This document shows positions 31,277-42,690 of a DNA stretch of 64,000 nucleotides, piece after piece. Every line of letters starts with the position of its first letter. The first letter of the stretch is position 1. A model generated the notes under the pieces. The model was not told the DNA's origin. It worked only from the letters and a program-made list of their open reading frames with translations, and did no database searches. The stretch is from the NCBI GenBank assembly GCA_009829735.1, contig CM020619.1, positions 8,050,375-8,114,374 of the forward strand, written 5' to 3'. Both the position numbers and the translations under genes were made by a program. This stretch comes from Pyropia yezoensis. Its lineage: Eukaryota > Rhodophyta > Bangiophyceae > Bangiales > Bangiaceae.

Positions 31277-32206
31277 GCGCTGAGCCCGGAGGGGGGGGCG
31301 GGTGGTGAGAGGGAGGGGCAGGGGTGACACGCGTATGCTTGGTGTGCTCCCTCTGCGTTTTCTTCACGTTGCGTTGTTGTTCCCTTTTTTTCATTCGCCT
31401 CTTCTTAGTGCTCAGGTCGAGCGCGAGTGTCCCTTGTCATTGTCTTCCGGGCCACGGCGACGCGGCCGTTTCGCACCCTCCCAGGCGGCTCCCGCCACCC
31501 GCAGAGGAGCATGGGGCACCGCCGGCCGGGCACGGCGCGCTCTTGCCGCCGTCGCCCTGCATGCCTGCCCCCCAAAGCGGCACAGGACACACAGTCCCCT
31601 CGCGGGGGATGCATGCAGACGGTTTTCCTCCCCGCGCAGGCGCCCCAGGTGCCCGTTTGCTTGCCCGACACGGGACAGTGAAGTGCGGCGGGTGACGCTG
31701 GCGACGGCGGTGCCAGCGGCCGGCGGCGGCGGCAGCCGCAGCGTGGCCCCACTGTGGCGGCGCGACCACCACAGCGGCGACGGCAGCGGCGGGCTGCGGC
31801 CCGCTCCGGCGGTGACGGCAGTTGCGGCGGCGGCGGCGGCGGCGGAGAGGGGGGGGGGGGGTCGTGCTCGCTGCAAAGGGAATGGTGCCATGGCGGCGCC
31901 GGCGGGTGGGCCCCCCGCCACCGGCGGTTGTGCCCGCCACGAGGTGCCCCCCCCCCCCCAGCGTGCCCCCGCCCGCGGGCGACCGCCCCCCGCGGCTCCC
32001 ACCGTACCGGGGAGCGCGCCCCCGCGCCAGCCCCGCAGCCGCACGCCGCGACGGGCAGGCAGGCGCCGCCGCGTCCCGTCTCGTCTCGTTTCCCCACAGC
32101 CCCACGCCACGCAGAAGCACGCGCCATCCCCCCGGTGGCCCCCCCAACCCCCCCTCTGTCTCCCTCCCACCCACCCACCCCCCCCCCCCCTCCCCTCCCC
32201 CGCCCT
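31277..32206. other. Convergent intergenic region, no gene seen
   Basis: 930 bp between the tail of the secreted-protein gene and the tail of PRP6. Plus and minus frames are long here only because the sequence is GC-rich; none has mixed composition. Both 3' untranslated regions should lie here. Confidence 0.5.
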
Positions 32207-35200
32207 CTAGGCCATCAGGTCCCAGACGGGGTGGACGCGCCACCCCCCCCCCTCGGTGACCCAGCCGCCCACCAGCCGCAGCGTCTGGACCGTCGACGCG
32301 GCCGCCCGGCCCGGCGCCTTGCAGGCGGCCAGCCACCGGCGGCCGCGCGTCGGCGCCGCCGCCGCCGCCGCAGCCTCAATCGCCGCCACGGGCGACGGGG
32401 CGGCGGCGGCGGGGCCGCCGGCCCCCGCTCCCCCCCCCCCCCCCCCTCCCCTCCCTCCCCCCCCGGGCCACCACCCCCGTCTGCTGCTGCCGCCGCCTCC
32501 GCTGCCGCCGCCGACGCGGCGGGCTCGGCAACGGCCAGCGCCCAGCGGAGGGCCCAGGCGTCACCCCAGGCGGGGGCCACCTCGGTGGCGCGCGCCAGCC
32601 ACTGGGCCGCCTTGGCCGCCCGCCGCGCCCGCCACATCAGCCGCCCGACGGCGGTGAGGACGCGGACGTCGGTGGGGGCGGCGGCGAGCGCCGCCGCCGC
32701 CGCCGACCCGCCGCCCCGCCGCCGCACGCCGCCCCCATCCTCCGCGTCCACCCGCGCCGCCCAGACGCCCCCGCCGGGCACCGTCACCGCCGCCGCGGGG
32801 GCGCTCCCGGATGGGGCAGCGCCCGACATGGCGGCGGTAGTGGCAGCAGCGGAAGCGGCGGCGGCGGCGGCGGCGGCGGCAGGGGCCAGCGCCTGGGCGG
32901 CGCGGGACCAGGCGGCCTCGGCGGCGGCGGCGCCCGACGTGGCGGCGGCCAGGTCCGCCGCGGCGAGGCGGAGGCCCTCGGACGCGGGCACCGCCTGGAC
33001 GCCCCGCGCGAGCACCGCCGCGGCGGCAGGGGCGGCGCCCGCCGCGGCGTGCGCGGCGGCAAGCGCCAGGTAGAGCGGGGGGGAGGCGGCCAGCCGCGGG
33101 TGGGGCGACCCGGGGGAGAGGGCGGTAGCCAGGAGCGCCCGCGCCGCGGCGGCCGCGGCGGGCGTGCGGCGGCGGGTGTGCCACTGGGCGGCCATGAGCA
33201 CCAGGCGGGGGGAGTCGGGGAAGTGGGCTAGGCCGGCGGTGAGGAGCGACAGCTCCGCGTCGGTGGAGGGGGCGGCGGGGAGGAAGGGGGGGGGCGGGGG
33301 GGGGGGGGGGGTTCCCGCCCCTGCCGCACTGCCGCCATGGACGGGGGTGCCCGCGGCGTCGCCGGCGTCGCAATTGGCACCGCCCGCGTCACCATTGGCA
33401 CCGCCCGCGTCGCCATTGGCGGCTGCGGCGGCGGCGGCGGCAGCGGCGGCGGGGGAATGCTCCGCGCCAGCTGCCCCCGCCCCCTCCGGCCCTCCCCCCG
33501 CCTCTGCCGCGGCCGCCGCGACCGCCGCCCCGTACTCCCGCTCCAGCAGCGCCGCCTTCATGTACACCCGCGCCGACGGCACCGCGTCGGCGGCGCGCCG
33601 GAGGAGGGCCCGCCCGCGGTCCCACTCGCGGGCGGCGGCCTCCACCTTGGCCGCCGCCAGCCACAGCTCCGCCGCCCCCTCATTCGCCGCCACCGCCCGC
33701 GCCAGCAGCGACCGGGCGGCGGCGGGGTTTGCGCCGCCCGCCCATGCCGCCTTGGCCGCCATGAGCCACAGCGTCGGCTCGGTGGGGCAAAAGCGCACGG
33801 CGCGCCCCAGGACGGGCAGGACGCCCGCCGTGGGGGGGGAGGCACCGGCATCGCCGCCCCCCCCATCCCCGCCGCCCGTAGCCGCATCGGCGGCCGCGGT
33901 TGGGGCGGTGGCGGCGGGGGCAGCGGTGGCGGTGGCGCGCCCGCCGACGCGGGCCTCAAACTCGGCCCACGACAGCCACACGTCCGCCTTTGCCGGGAAG
34001 GCCCCCGCCAGGGCGGCGTGCATTGCGCGGACAACCCCCACCGGCACAGCGGCGCCGTCGGGCGGTGGCGGTGGCGGCGACGAGGCGTCGGGCTCACCCG
34101 ACGCGCCGTCCACCACCGCCGCGGCGGGGGCGCCCGCCGCTGCAAGCGCGGCCGCATCTGACGGGGGCGCCGCCTCGGCCGCCGCCGCGTCGGCCGCCCA
34201 GCGGGCCCGCCGGTCGGCGGCCTCCACCCCCAGCGGCAGGGCGGCCGCCACAAGCGCCGCGGCCACCCAGGGGTACCCCGCGCGTTCGGCAACGACCGCC
34301 TCGGCCAGCCACTCGGCGCGGCTGACCAGCGAGCCCGCCACCGACAGGGTGGTGACGCCCTTGGCCACCACCGCCGCCACGCGATCGCCGCCCGGCGGGG
34401 GCGCCGCAGCGCCGCCATTGGCCGCGGCGGCGTCGCCGCCGCCGCCGCCGCCGCAGGCGTCGCCACCGCCCGCGGCGGCGAGGCGCGCGGCGGCGCGCGC
34501 CTCCCCCTCCTCCAGCCGCGCGGCGGCAAGCCACACCGCACGCTCCGCCGGGCACGCGGCGCGCGCCCGGTTCAACACCCCCCGCGCGTCGACCGGCGGC
34601 GACGCAGCAGCGAGCGCCAGCCACAGGTCCACCGCACCCGGCACGCACTCGACGGCAGTGGCAAGGAGCGGCCGCGCCGACGCCGGGGGCTCCCGCTCCA
34701 CCGCCGCCCGCCACAGGCGGGCGGACGACGGGATGAGCTCGAGGGCCTTGCGGAGCACCCGCCGCGCGGCGGGGGGGTGCGCCTCGAGGGCGGCGGCGGC
34801 CAGCCAGATGCGAACCGACCGGGGGAGGTGCCGCACCGCGCTTGCAAGCACCCGCTTGGCCGCGTCGTCGCCAGCGCGCGAAAAGACGGGGGCAGCAGGG
34901 GGGGTGCCCGCCGCCGCCGCAGCCGCGGCCGCCGCGCCCACGCTGCCGCCCGCTGCCGTCGCCGCGCCGGGGGTGGCGGCGCCAGCGGCGGGCGCAACCA
35001 CCGTCGCCGCCCCACCACCGCCGGTGGTGGTGGTGGTGACTCCGCCCGGGGTGGCCACCCCCACCCCCCCCGCCCCCCCCCCAGCCGGCAGGGGCTCCCC
35101 CCGCCGCAGCCGCGCCGTCTCGAGCCACATCTCCTCCTCCCGCGGGCACGCGGCACACCCCCGGCTGGCCACCGCCCGCGCCTCGGCGTGGCGGCCCGCC

Positions 35201-35751
35201 GCCTCCTCTAGCCGCGCCGCCGCGATCCACCCCGCCGCGTACGTGGGGTTGGCGCCCGTCACGGAGCGGAGGAGGGAGCGCGCCTTGCGCAGGTCCCCCA
35301 CCCCCGACGCGTCTGCGCCGCGGCCGCCGCCCGCCACCGACGCAAGGTCGGTGAGGTAGCCGGCGGGGTCCACCGACGGCGCCCCGCCCGGGGTGGCGCC
35401 GCCACCGGCCCGCCCGGCCGGCGTCGCCGCCCCCGCCCGGTCCAGCCGCTGGGACAGCATCGACGAGCGACCAGCGCCCACCTGCGCCAAGTCCGTACTG
35501 CCGCCGCCGCCGCCGCCCGCGGAGCCGAGGCCGCCACCCCCGCCGCCCACCGCGCCGCCCGTCGGGACGGCGTACCGCTCGGCGGCGGCGAGCGCCATCG
35601 CGTCGGGCATGGCGGTGATCCGGTCGGGCAGGCGGGGCCGCTTGGCCTTGCGGTCCCCCGCCTCGGGGAGCGCCGCCCACTCGGCGGCGCTCACCGTCGC
35701 GAGCCCCCGCTTGAGGTCACCAAACGCTGCCGCCACGGGCGCAGGGCGGCT

Positions 35752-35797
<46 letters not shown>

Positions 35798-36379
35798 GAC
35801 GCGCCGGGCACCGCCGTCGCCGATGCGCCTGCTGCAGCGGCGGCGCCACCACGGCGGCGTGCCAGCCGCGCCTCGACGCCCGCGTACACCGCGTCTGCTT
35901 CGGCATCGTCGGCATCATAGGCGCCGCCGCGGGAGAGGAGGCCCACCTCGTCCTCATCGTCACGGACGCCGCCACGCCCGCCGCCGCCCCCCCTGCCCTC
36001 CTCCTCGTCGTCCTCCTCATCGTCGTCGTCGTCGTCGCCGCCGCCACGGCCGCGCCCCCCCCCGCCCCCGCCAGCCCCTGACCCGCGGGCGGCGCCCGGG
36101 CCGGGCGGCGGCCGCCGGTGGGACCGCCGCGACAGCGCCGCCGCCTCGAGGGCCTCCCGGCGGGTGTCCCCGAGGCCCCGCCCGCGGCCGGCCACGTACC
36201 CGGGGGGGGGCGCGCCAAAGCGGGCGCCCCCGTCGGGGGGGGGCTTTGGCAGCGCACCCCCGCCGACGCCACCACCAATGCCACCGCTGCCGCCGCCGCC
36301 GCTGCCGCCGCCGCCACGCAGCGGCGCGGGGGGACCCCCCCCCCCTCCCCCACCGCGGCCAGCCCAGCCACCCCCACCG

Positions 36380-36413
<34 letters not shown>

Positions 36414-36743
36414 AGCCGGCCCACCGCTGCCGCCCCGGCCCGACGGGGGGCGCCCCGCCCCCCAGCCACCCAGGTCTGGGCGCGTCACAAAGCCGCCCGC
36501 CCCCCGGCCGCGGCCCGCAATGTAGGCCGGCGGCGGGGGCCCGCCGGCACGGCCGACGCCCCCCCCCCCCCTTCCCCCCCCCACCCCCCCCCCGCCAACG
36601 CCACCCCCCGACCCGTACGGCCGTACCGGCGGACCGACGGGCGTACGCGACGCGACGCGCGCGGCGAGCGCGGCGGCCGAAGGGGGGGCAAAGGCGGAGG
36701 GGGCGTCGGGGGGTGCGGGGGGGCGGCCGGGAGGGCGGGACAT
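32207..36743 (-). CDS. PRP6: PRP6-like U5/tri-snRNP splicing factor, two apparent frame breaks at C runs
   Basis: PRP6 bridges U4/U6 and U5 in the tri-snRNP through HAT/TPR repeats. From ATG 36743 (MSRPPGRPPAPP) the N terminus shows AGRGRGAGGFVTRPDLG, matching the family's GLGRGATGFTTRSDIG. The frame changes at a 34-base C run (36380-36413). The main frame then reads an acidic patch, ADAVYAGVEARLARRR, FGDLKRGLATVSAAEWAALP, DPAGYLTDL and DLRKARSLLRSV, and then HAT repeats (WIAAARLEEAAGRHAEAR, HLPRSVRIWLAAAALE, VLRKALELIPSSARLW, ECVPGAVDLWLALA, RVLTAVGRLMWRARRAAKAA, GDAWALRWALAV). At a 17-base C run (32430-32446) the frame changes again and ends RWLAACKAPG...VQTLRLVGGWV, matching the conserved LWCAVSKD...DILRLVAGRI end. 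Two breaks exactly at homopolymers argue for assembly errors, not a pseudogene. Poly-Ala and poly-Gly insertions separate the repeats. Confidence 0.9.
32430..32446. repeat. C17 homopolymer at the PRP6 C-terminal frame break
   Basis: Seventeen C in a row on the plus strand, followed by further short C runs to 32464. The conserved PRP6 C terminus lies in the frame one base off from the main frame beyond this point. Confidence 0.75.
36380..36413. repeat. C34 homopolymer at the PRP6 N-terminal frame break
   Basis: Thirty-four C in a row on the plus strand. Conserved PRP6 N-terminal sequence lies in one minus frame to the right and the rest of the protein in another to the left. Confidence 0.85.
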
Positions 36744-39700
36744 GATGCGGCCGGCAAGCGAACAGAGCGAGAGGCCAAGGGAGAGCGGGGCGGTTGAGGG
36801 AGGCAAGGGGATGAGAGGGGGCAGCGTGTGTCACCGGGGCTGAGGGGAGGGGGGGAGGTAGGGAGGCCCCAGGCGGGGTGGACTGGTGGGAAGGGCCGGC
36901 GCGCTGCTGACGAAAGGGCAGCTCAAAAGTGCGGGCGCGGGGTGAGGGACGACAACGACGGGACCAAGACGCGGCGGACGCCTTAATGCTGTGACAGCAA
37001 CGATTCGTCGGCAGGGATCAGGGGCCACGTGGCAACGGGTGAGGAACGGCCGTGTCGTCGCCCCCCCAGCTAAGCGACCATAATATCTCCCTGTAAAATC
37101 CCCCCTTTCCAAGAAGAACGTCATACTAGATCTAGATAGAGACTTTCAGCAACCAGATTCTCACCAGATTCTCATTAGAATACAGTAAACCCCTGCCACG
37201 TGCGTCCGGCGAAGGGACATTTGTATGGAGAGGTCCCTTATCTGGCCGTTTCCGTCCGTTTATTCATACAGGATCTTCATATGAGAAATACGGACTGATG
37301 CGCCACGTGGCAAATTCGACTCCATTGATGTGTCCTGGTTGCAGGCGAACGGCTCAGGCTGCCTTTTGGCGCGGAGTGGTCCTGTGTCAGCGAGACCTCC
37401 AGCTGCTCACTACGTCGTGGCCGGCCTTCGTGCCACAGCCCAGCCGGACCCATGCGCTCTCTTCGGCTCCACCCACAACCGCGGTCGTCTACACTCGCTG
37501 GCCTCCGCACGCGGCGACAAGCATCCTCATCCCCGTTGCCCCTCTTCTGCCTGGTCGCCCCTTGTCCCCGGTGTTGCAGTTGCCCCACTGCCCCTGTCTG
37601 TGCCACTCATTCCCTTCTTTCCTTAGAGCTGCGAGACCGAGCACGTGGCCTCTTCCTCTTCCTGCCGGGAACCATCGAGCAGCTGAGCTGCAGTGCTTGA
37701 CGGGATGGGGCGTCCCCCGGGTGAGGACGGCAGGGGCGGAGAGCGACAGCGGTGGGCTCCTCACCGGCGCCGATGAGGGGGGGGGGACAGCAGCGACAGC
37801 GGCGGGCGCGTCACGGGTAGGGAGCAAGAGGGAGGGGGAACGGCAGAGGCGGCGCGCGCGTCACTCGTGGCGATGAGGAGGAGAGGGGTGTCGCCACAGC
37901 AGCAGGCGCGTCACTGGCAGGGTGGGGAGGGGGCGACGGCGCAGCCAAGGAAAGGATGAGGGGGAGCGACGGCCCAGAGAGCGCATCAGGAAGCCCGAGG
38001 TTGGGAGGAAGGCAATGCAATATCCAAGCCAAGGAGAAGCAGGGCACGCATTGCGGGGAGAAGGGCAAGCAAGAGGCTTGCGGGTGCGGTGAGCGGGAGA
38101 TGAGGGCGGCGGGAGGTCGGGTGGTGCCCATTACTGCAGACAGCGAAACAGCTACAGCGCATCCGAAGTGATGGGCGCGACAGCCGGCAAGAGCGCGTGG
38201 TGGGGCGTTGTACGCCCCGTACAGGGTGACGTCGTCGGCGCTGACAAGGAAGAACAGTGGGGGGAGCCCATGTGGCACACCGTGTTGACGTGAGGTTCGT
38301 GCTGGGCTCTGTCGTCCTCGAACTAGCTCCGAAGGACCCTCGTCTGGCCCGGTCAGATAATTTCGAGAACATCTTATTCTTTGTTGCTGAAAGTCACAAC
38401 CGCGGTCATACGATGCGCTATGCCTGTAGCATCCCTGGCCCTGACTTGGCGTCGACCCGGGATGGCGGCCAAGGGACACCAGGTGCCAGGACACGCCCGC
38501 CGTGTGGGGATGGTTGGCGGCCGTGGCCCGTGCCCGACACAGGGATGCGGTGGACCACGCTACCCACACGTGAGAGATGGACTTCTGATGGGTTTTGGCA
38601 TACTTGTGAAGGACTTGATTTGAGAGAATTTGAGTGTGAGATTAGTGAGGGAGAATAGGGAACCTGACCCGGCGTAAGCGCGCCGCAGTACCCTGGTTAT
38701 CCTGACAAGAAGGCCGAGAATACGTCTACGTCAACTTAGTAGACAATGCCTGGATGGAGGGACGCCTGTACCTGCGGGTGCGCTGGTAGCCACGAAACCT
38801 AAAGTTGATGTTCCGGTGGCTGGGTCGCGCACTAAAGGTCTATTCCATATAGCTAGTCGCCTGAGATGACCCGAATTCTCGCCTTCCTCATGCTTCAGTA
38901 CGTGCCGGGAGCGACTACTTCACGTTTTTTATCGAGTACAGTACTCATAGGCATGAGATAGCGCAGTTTTCTTGTATTTTCAGGGATGGTCTCATGCGCT
39001 CAAAAAGATATCACCCTGTTTGTAGCCAGGACAGCGGTGTGACTCTTTCGTAAAAATCGGCAACTCCTCCGTTTTTCTCACTTTTGAGCTTCTTGTACGC
39101 GGTGCATTGTGCTTTAGTACTCTAGAGGTCCAGGACGAGCTTTTTCTCCCCTGTTCCACGCTATATTGTTTCCTCGCCGTGACAGAGAAGAACAGAGGCT
39201 GTTGTTCCTGACCGCCGATCGGACGTAAAATTCGGATGCGAGGGCTACCTTAGAAGTACAATGACATAAAAAACAAGTAACTTGGACTGAACTATGTCAG
39301 GCTGAAGCGCCGCCAGACATGCCTCTTTCCTTCACCCCAACCCGTCACTGCTTGCACCGCCGTTGCACCAGGCACTCTCCACTACGACCTCCCTCCTCCC
39401 AATGCCCCGTGCGCGCTCAGGCTTGGCTTGCCACTATGTCGCCCTCGCGCCAGATTGCTTCTGGTGGTGGCCCCTCGCGTCGGCGTTGCGCTTTCTACCG
39501 ACTGACGAAGGGGGGGGGATAGCGACGGAGGATAAGCAGGCGCCGACGACGGAGTGGGTTAGGAGGAGGAGGAGGGTGAGGGAAGCGAGGAGTACAAGAA
39601 GGGTGAGAGAGAGGTGGAGGGAGAGAGGGCAGGGAGCGCGTTGGACGAGAGCGAGGCAGGGGAGGGGAACAACTCGGGTAGTATGGAGATGTGACCTGGG

Positions 39701-40789
39701 TACTGAGTGTGCGCGTTTTTTTTTTTTCATGAGCAAGCGACCGCCTTCAGCCGGAGGAGCTGTCGGTGGACGTAAAATTGGTCCCCGGAAGGTCTCCGCA
39801 CGAGGCGCGGGGGCTGTTGTCCTGCGGACAAGGCAATGGCGACACGCACTGCAATCGCCTACGCCTTGGCATCGACGACGGGATTATGATCGGCTGCGAC
39901 TGTGTCCTCAAATGCGGCGGGATTGCGAAGTTGGCGCAGCGCGCACTGTGTAAATCCTACTACGGTGAGGAATGGGTCAGCATGTAATCTCCGTTCGTGC
40001 ACACACAAAACCCGCCATTTTGATCTCGATCGGCATTCGGGCAAGACGGGCATGTCCGGTCCGCCCCACATGGGCGGGAGGACCCTCCGTGCTGTTCAGG
40101 CGTGCACTCCGGCGCAAGAACACGGTTTCAGGTCCTGTCTTTTTTACCACAGGCCCGGAGCGCGATGCTGATCAGGTCCACCCAGTTTGAGCAGTAGCCG
40201 ACCAGAAGCGCATGAATAATAACTCTTTTCTCAAGTGACTAGCTATATGAAATAGACCTTTAGATCCCACTCCACAACACTTCGCGTTGCCGCGCTGCGC
40301 GACACCTGCCTGCCAGTGTTGCCAATATTTCGAGAAAGCATCCATCGTAACGTAGCATATATATGGTTTCGATATTGAAAAGGTTATTGATCAATATCAG
40401 TGACCTATGCGCCACATATCTGCCACGTGCCAATGTGACAGCGATGAAACAGTCCCGTCACATCCAGAACAAGTCGTCGCCGCTGCCGACGAGTCGAGAC
40501 GGCCTCCGCCTCCCCGCGGAAACCTCGCCGCCACTGGCGCACAGTGCTCAGCAGTCGCCGCTTTCCCAGAGTGAAGGGGAAGGGGCTGCTCCCTGTAACG
40601 AAAAAACGCCCTTTCCGCCGGTTTTTACGCTGCCCGATCCGCCGCCGCACAAACCCCGCTTGTTTTCTTGCGACGGCCAGCGGCCATCGGTTGGTGTACG
40701 CCGTGGCCGGGTGCGCCGCTGAGGCCCGTTCGCAGTTGCAATCGGCGTGACGGTATATACGCGTATCTCCGATCTGATTCGCTGAGCCC
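36744..40789. other. Gene-poor interval upstream of PRP6
   Basis: 36744-37130 is the PRP6 5' flank. 37130-37300 and 38690-39310 are distinctly more AT-rich than the host genes. Between them 37300-38650 and 39310-39950 are GC-richer, with purine-rich runs (37740-37950, 39520-39670). Open frames up to 250 codons exist, but none shows a motif, consistent composition or support on only one strand. I call no gene. No tRNA or rRNA was recognised. Confidence 0.5.
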
Positions 40790-40917
40790 GTCCCGACGGT
40801 ATACCGCAGTATAAACATACGTGGCGCGCCCGCGTATGTTTATACCGCGGTATACCGCGGTATAAACATACGTGGCGCGCCCGCGTATGTTTATACCGCG
40901 GTATACCGCGGTATACA
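40790..40917. repeat. Tandem 51-bp units, each an inverted repeat
   Basis: ATAAACATACG at 40811 and again at 40862 fixes a 51-bp period. Within each unit TATAAACATACG is mirrored by CGTATGTTTATA around a GGCGCGCC centre, and units are joined by a GGTATACCGCGGTATA self-complementary linker, so the whole 128 bp can fold into stacked hairpins or a cruciform. Confidence 0.85.
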
Positions 40918-40997
40918 CTGCAGAGGGCAAGACTTACAGCTACCAAATTGCGATCAGCGATGGAATTTCTTGAGACAACTCTCTAGTCAGCGTGCTC

Positions 40998-41239
40998 TCA
41001 TTGAAATTTGTCACCCAACGGGTGGCACGCGCAGATGCACCGGGCAAGGGTAAAGTTCACAGCGTACACCACGTCCCACAAGGCGCGGAACAAAGTGGCT
41101 GGATGCGCTCCAAACGCCACGCATATGTCCATGTAGCTACCGCCGCCCAAGTAGCGCAGGGCCATAGCTGCACTAATCTCTGCCGAGAGGCCTCGACGCG
41201 GCAAGCGAGGGCGCAGGACATCGACCAGGCCGTGGAAAG
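40998..41239 (-). pseudogene. HARBI1-like (PIF/Harbinger) transposase fragment, interrupted by element C
   Basis: The minus frame reads HGLVDVLRPRLPRRGLSAE, then ALRYLGGGSYMDICVAFGA and LFRALWDVVYAVN. The phrase LRYLxGGSYxDIxxxFG followed by the RxLWxVVxAIN helix is the N-terminal helix-turn-helix region that precedes the DDE nuclease in Harbinger transposases. The upstream part of the gene is cut off at 41239/41240 by the element C LTR: coding similarity stops at TFHG exactly where TGTGGCA begins. The frame stops at 40998 soon after the domain and the DDE core is not found to the left, so this is a remnant. The rest of its 5' end should reappear beyond the window after element C. Confidence 0.65.
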
Positions 41240-41708
41240 TGTGGCAAAAACCACTAGCACACACGGCACCCAAGTTGGGGCGGTGTTCTAGGGCTGCCTC
41301 CCGTGTCGGGGGAACCGGAAGAAGTGCAAGTCGCACACACTCTGTCCCTGTTGTGGGGCAAACCCCCCACGGACAAACAAGAGGATGGTGTGTGGTCCAA
41401 CAGTTTCTTGGTCGGGACGGGGACGCAGGGCCAAGCCCCGCTGTCCCTCCCCTTATCCCCCCAGGGTCCACTCAGAATCTCGCCACTCAGAATCTCCCAC
41501 CCCAGCACCTGCCCACCGGGCGACACGAAAATTCAAGACGATAAATGCAGAAAACCCTCAAATCCAAGTTGGATTTACTACTAAGCTAACTATCCCAAAC
41601 TTAGGGAATATGGACCCAAATGCAGGGGGAGGAACGGATCAGGCTAGTGGCCTGCCGCCCCTTGCATGGCACGTGTTGCCCCCCTACCTGGGGGTCAATA
41701 CTGCCACA
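41240..41708 (-). repeat. 3' LTR of element C
   Basis: 469 bp bounded by TGTGGCA at 41240-41246 and TGCCACA at 41702-41708, a perfect 7-bp inverted terminal pair of the TG...CA type. A pyrimidine-rich tract CTCCCCTCTCCT follows on the plus strand, which is a polypurine tract on the element strand, as expected next to a 3' LTR. The partner LTR is outside the window. Confidence 0.7.
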
Positions 41709-41722
41709 CTCCCCTCTCCTCA
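41709..41722 (-). other. Polypurine tract of element C
   Basis: On the minus strand this reads GAGGAGAGGGGAG next to the LTR inner edge, the usual primer site for plus-strand DNA synthesis. Confidence 0.6.
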
Positions 41723-41743
41723 GTTCCGACCGACCCGGTCGGC

Positions 41744-42105
41744 TGTAGCACAATAGGAATCCGTCGCACGTCCACTCTCAGGGAACACTCACCAAGGGGG
41801 ATCGGCACCAACGTCACCGGGAGGCCAAGGTTGCTGTCCTTGGAGCGCAAGCCACGGGACCAAGATGGGAGCCCAAATGGGAGGGGTTTGTTGTTCTCCT
41901 TGGCCGGCGGTGGATTCGCCACCGGCCCCCTCGTTATAAACCCTCGGAGACACTACTAACTACCCTCCACCCCAAGATGCAAGTCCCTCTGGTCATACGT
42001 AACTTATAGATACCGTGACCAGCTCGGACTCTCAAATTGAAAGTTAAGGATTAGAAGTAGCCCCCCTGATATTAGGGTCACAATACGGACAACCATATTG
42101 CTACA
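41744..42105 (-). repeat. 3' LTR of element B
   Basis: Starts TGTAGCA and ends TGCTACA, 362 bp. Compared with the 57537 copy the one difference I found is CACCAAGGGGG here against CACCAAAGGGG there. Confidence 0.92.
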
Positions 42106-42690
42106 TATCCCCCCCTTAGATTCGGCCCGTCCTCGGGTCGAGTTGCATTCGGGTTACCGAATGTAAGTGGGTCGCGTGACCGTTTACCCGTCGGGTGGGG
42201 CTTTGCGCCCCGTCGCGACAGACACCCCTTTTCGAGGTTGTCCGAGGGGGGTGCCCCCCTTTGTGTGGTACACACACGATCCGTTTTCCGGACCGTTAAT
42301 TTCCCGATGCGGGTTTTTGTTCACGACCCCCCTTTCCGAGGGGTGGTGCAAGCGGATCCGCCACCAGGTGCCTGGTGGTAGGGGGGCCCCTCTCGTGTGG
42401 ACGATTGAGTGGGGGGCGGGGGCTGCCCGCGTTGCGTGGGGGCGGTTGGGGGTGACCCCCCTTGCTTACCCCGTGTGTGGGGGTGGCCCCGTCCCGCCCA
42501 GGTGCCTGGGTGGAGCGCGTTCGTAGCCCCGTGGGGCGTGGGTCGACCCGCGTGTTTGTGGCGCTTCTCGTGGCCGTTTGTGGTCATAAGCGCGGGTGCC
42601 CGCGCTTCCCTGGCTCGTCCCGGTTATCCCACCGTACCGGGTCGTAGCCGTCGACGGCTTGTGGGCGCGGGGGACTCCGCACCCGTTATC
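42106..42690. other. Element B polypurine tract and leader of the antisense ORF
   Basis: 42106-42118 reads TATCCCCCCCTTA on the plus strand, a polypurine tract on the element strand beside the 3' LTR. The rest, up to ATG 42691, is open in the plus frame from a GTG near 42409 but has no likeness to the element C protein and is probably leader and promoter for the antisense ORF. Confidence 0.55.

Noticed and set aside
31302..35359. Long plus-strand ORFs over the PRP6 gene
   Set aside because: Antisense shadows of PRP6; low-complexity Ala/Ser/Pro composition only.
40548..40946. Minus ORFs with a 17-residue repeat (VYRGINIRG-type)
   Set aside because: Product of the 51-bp tandem palindrome, not a protein signal.
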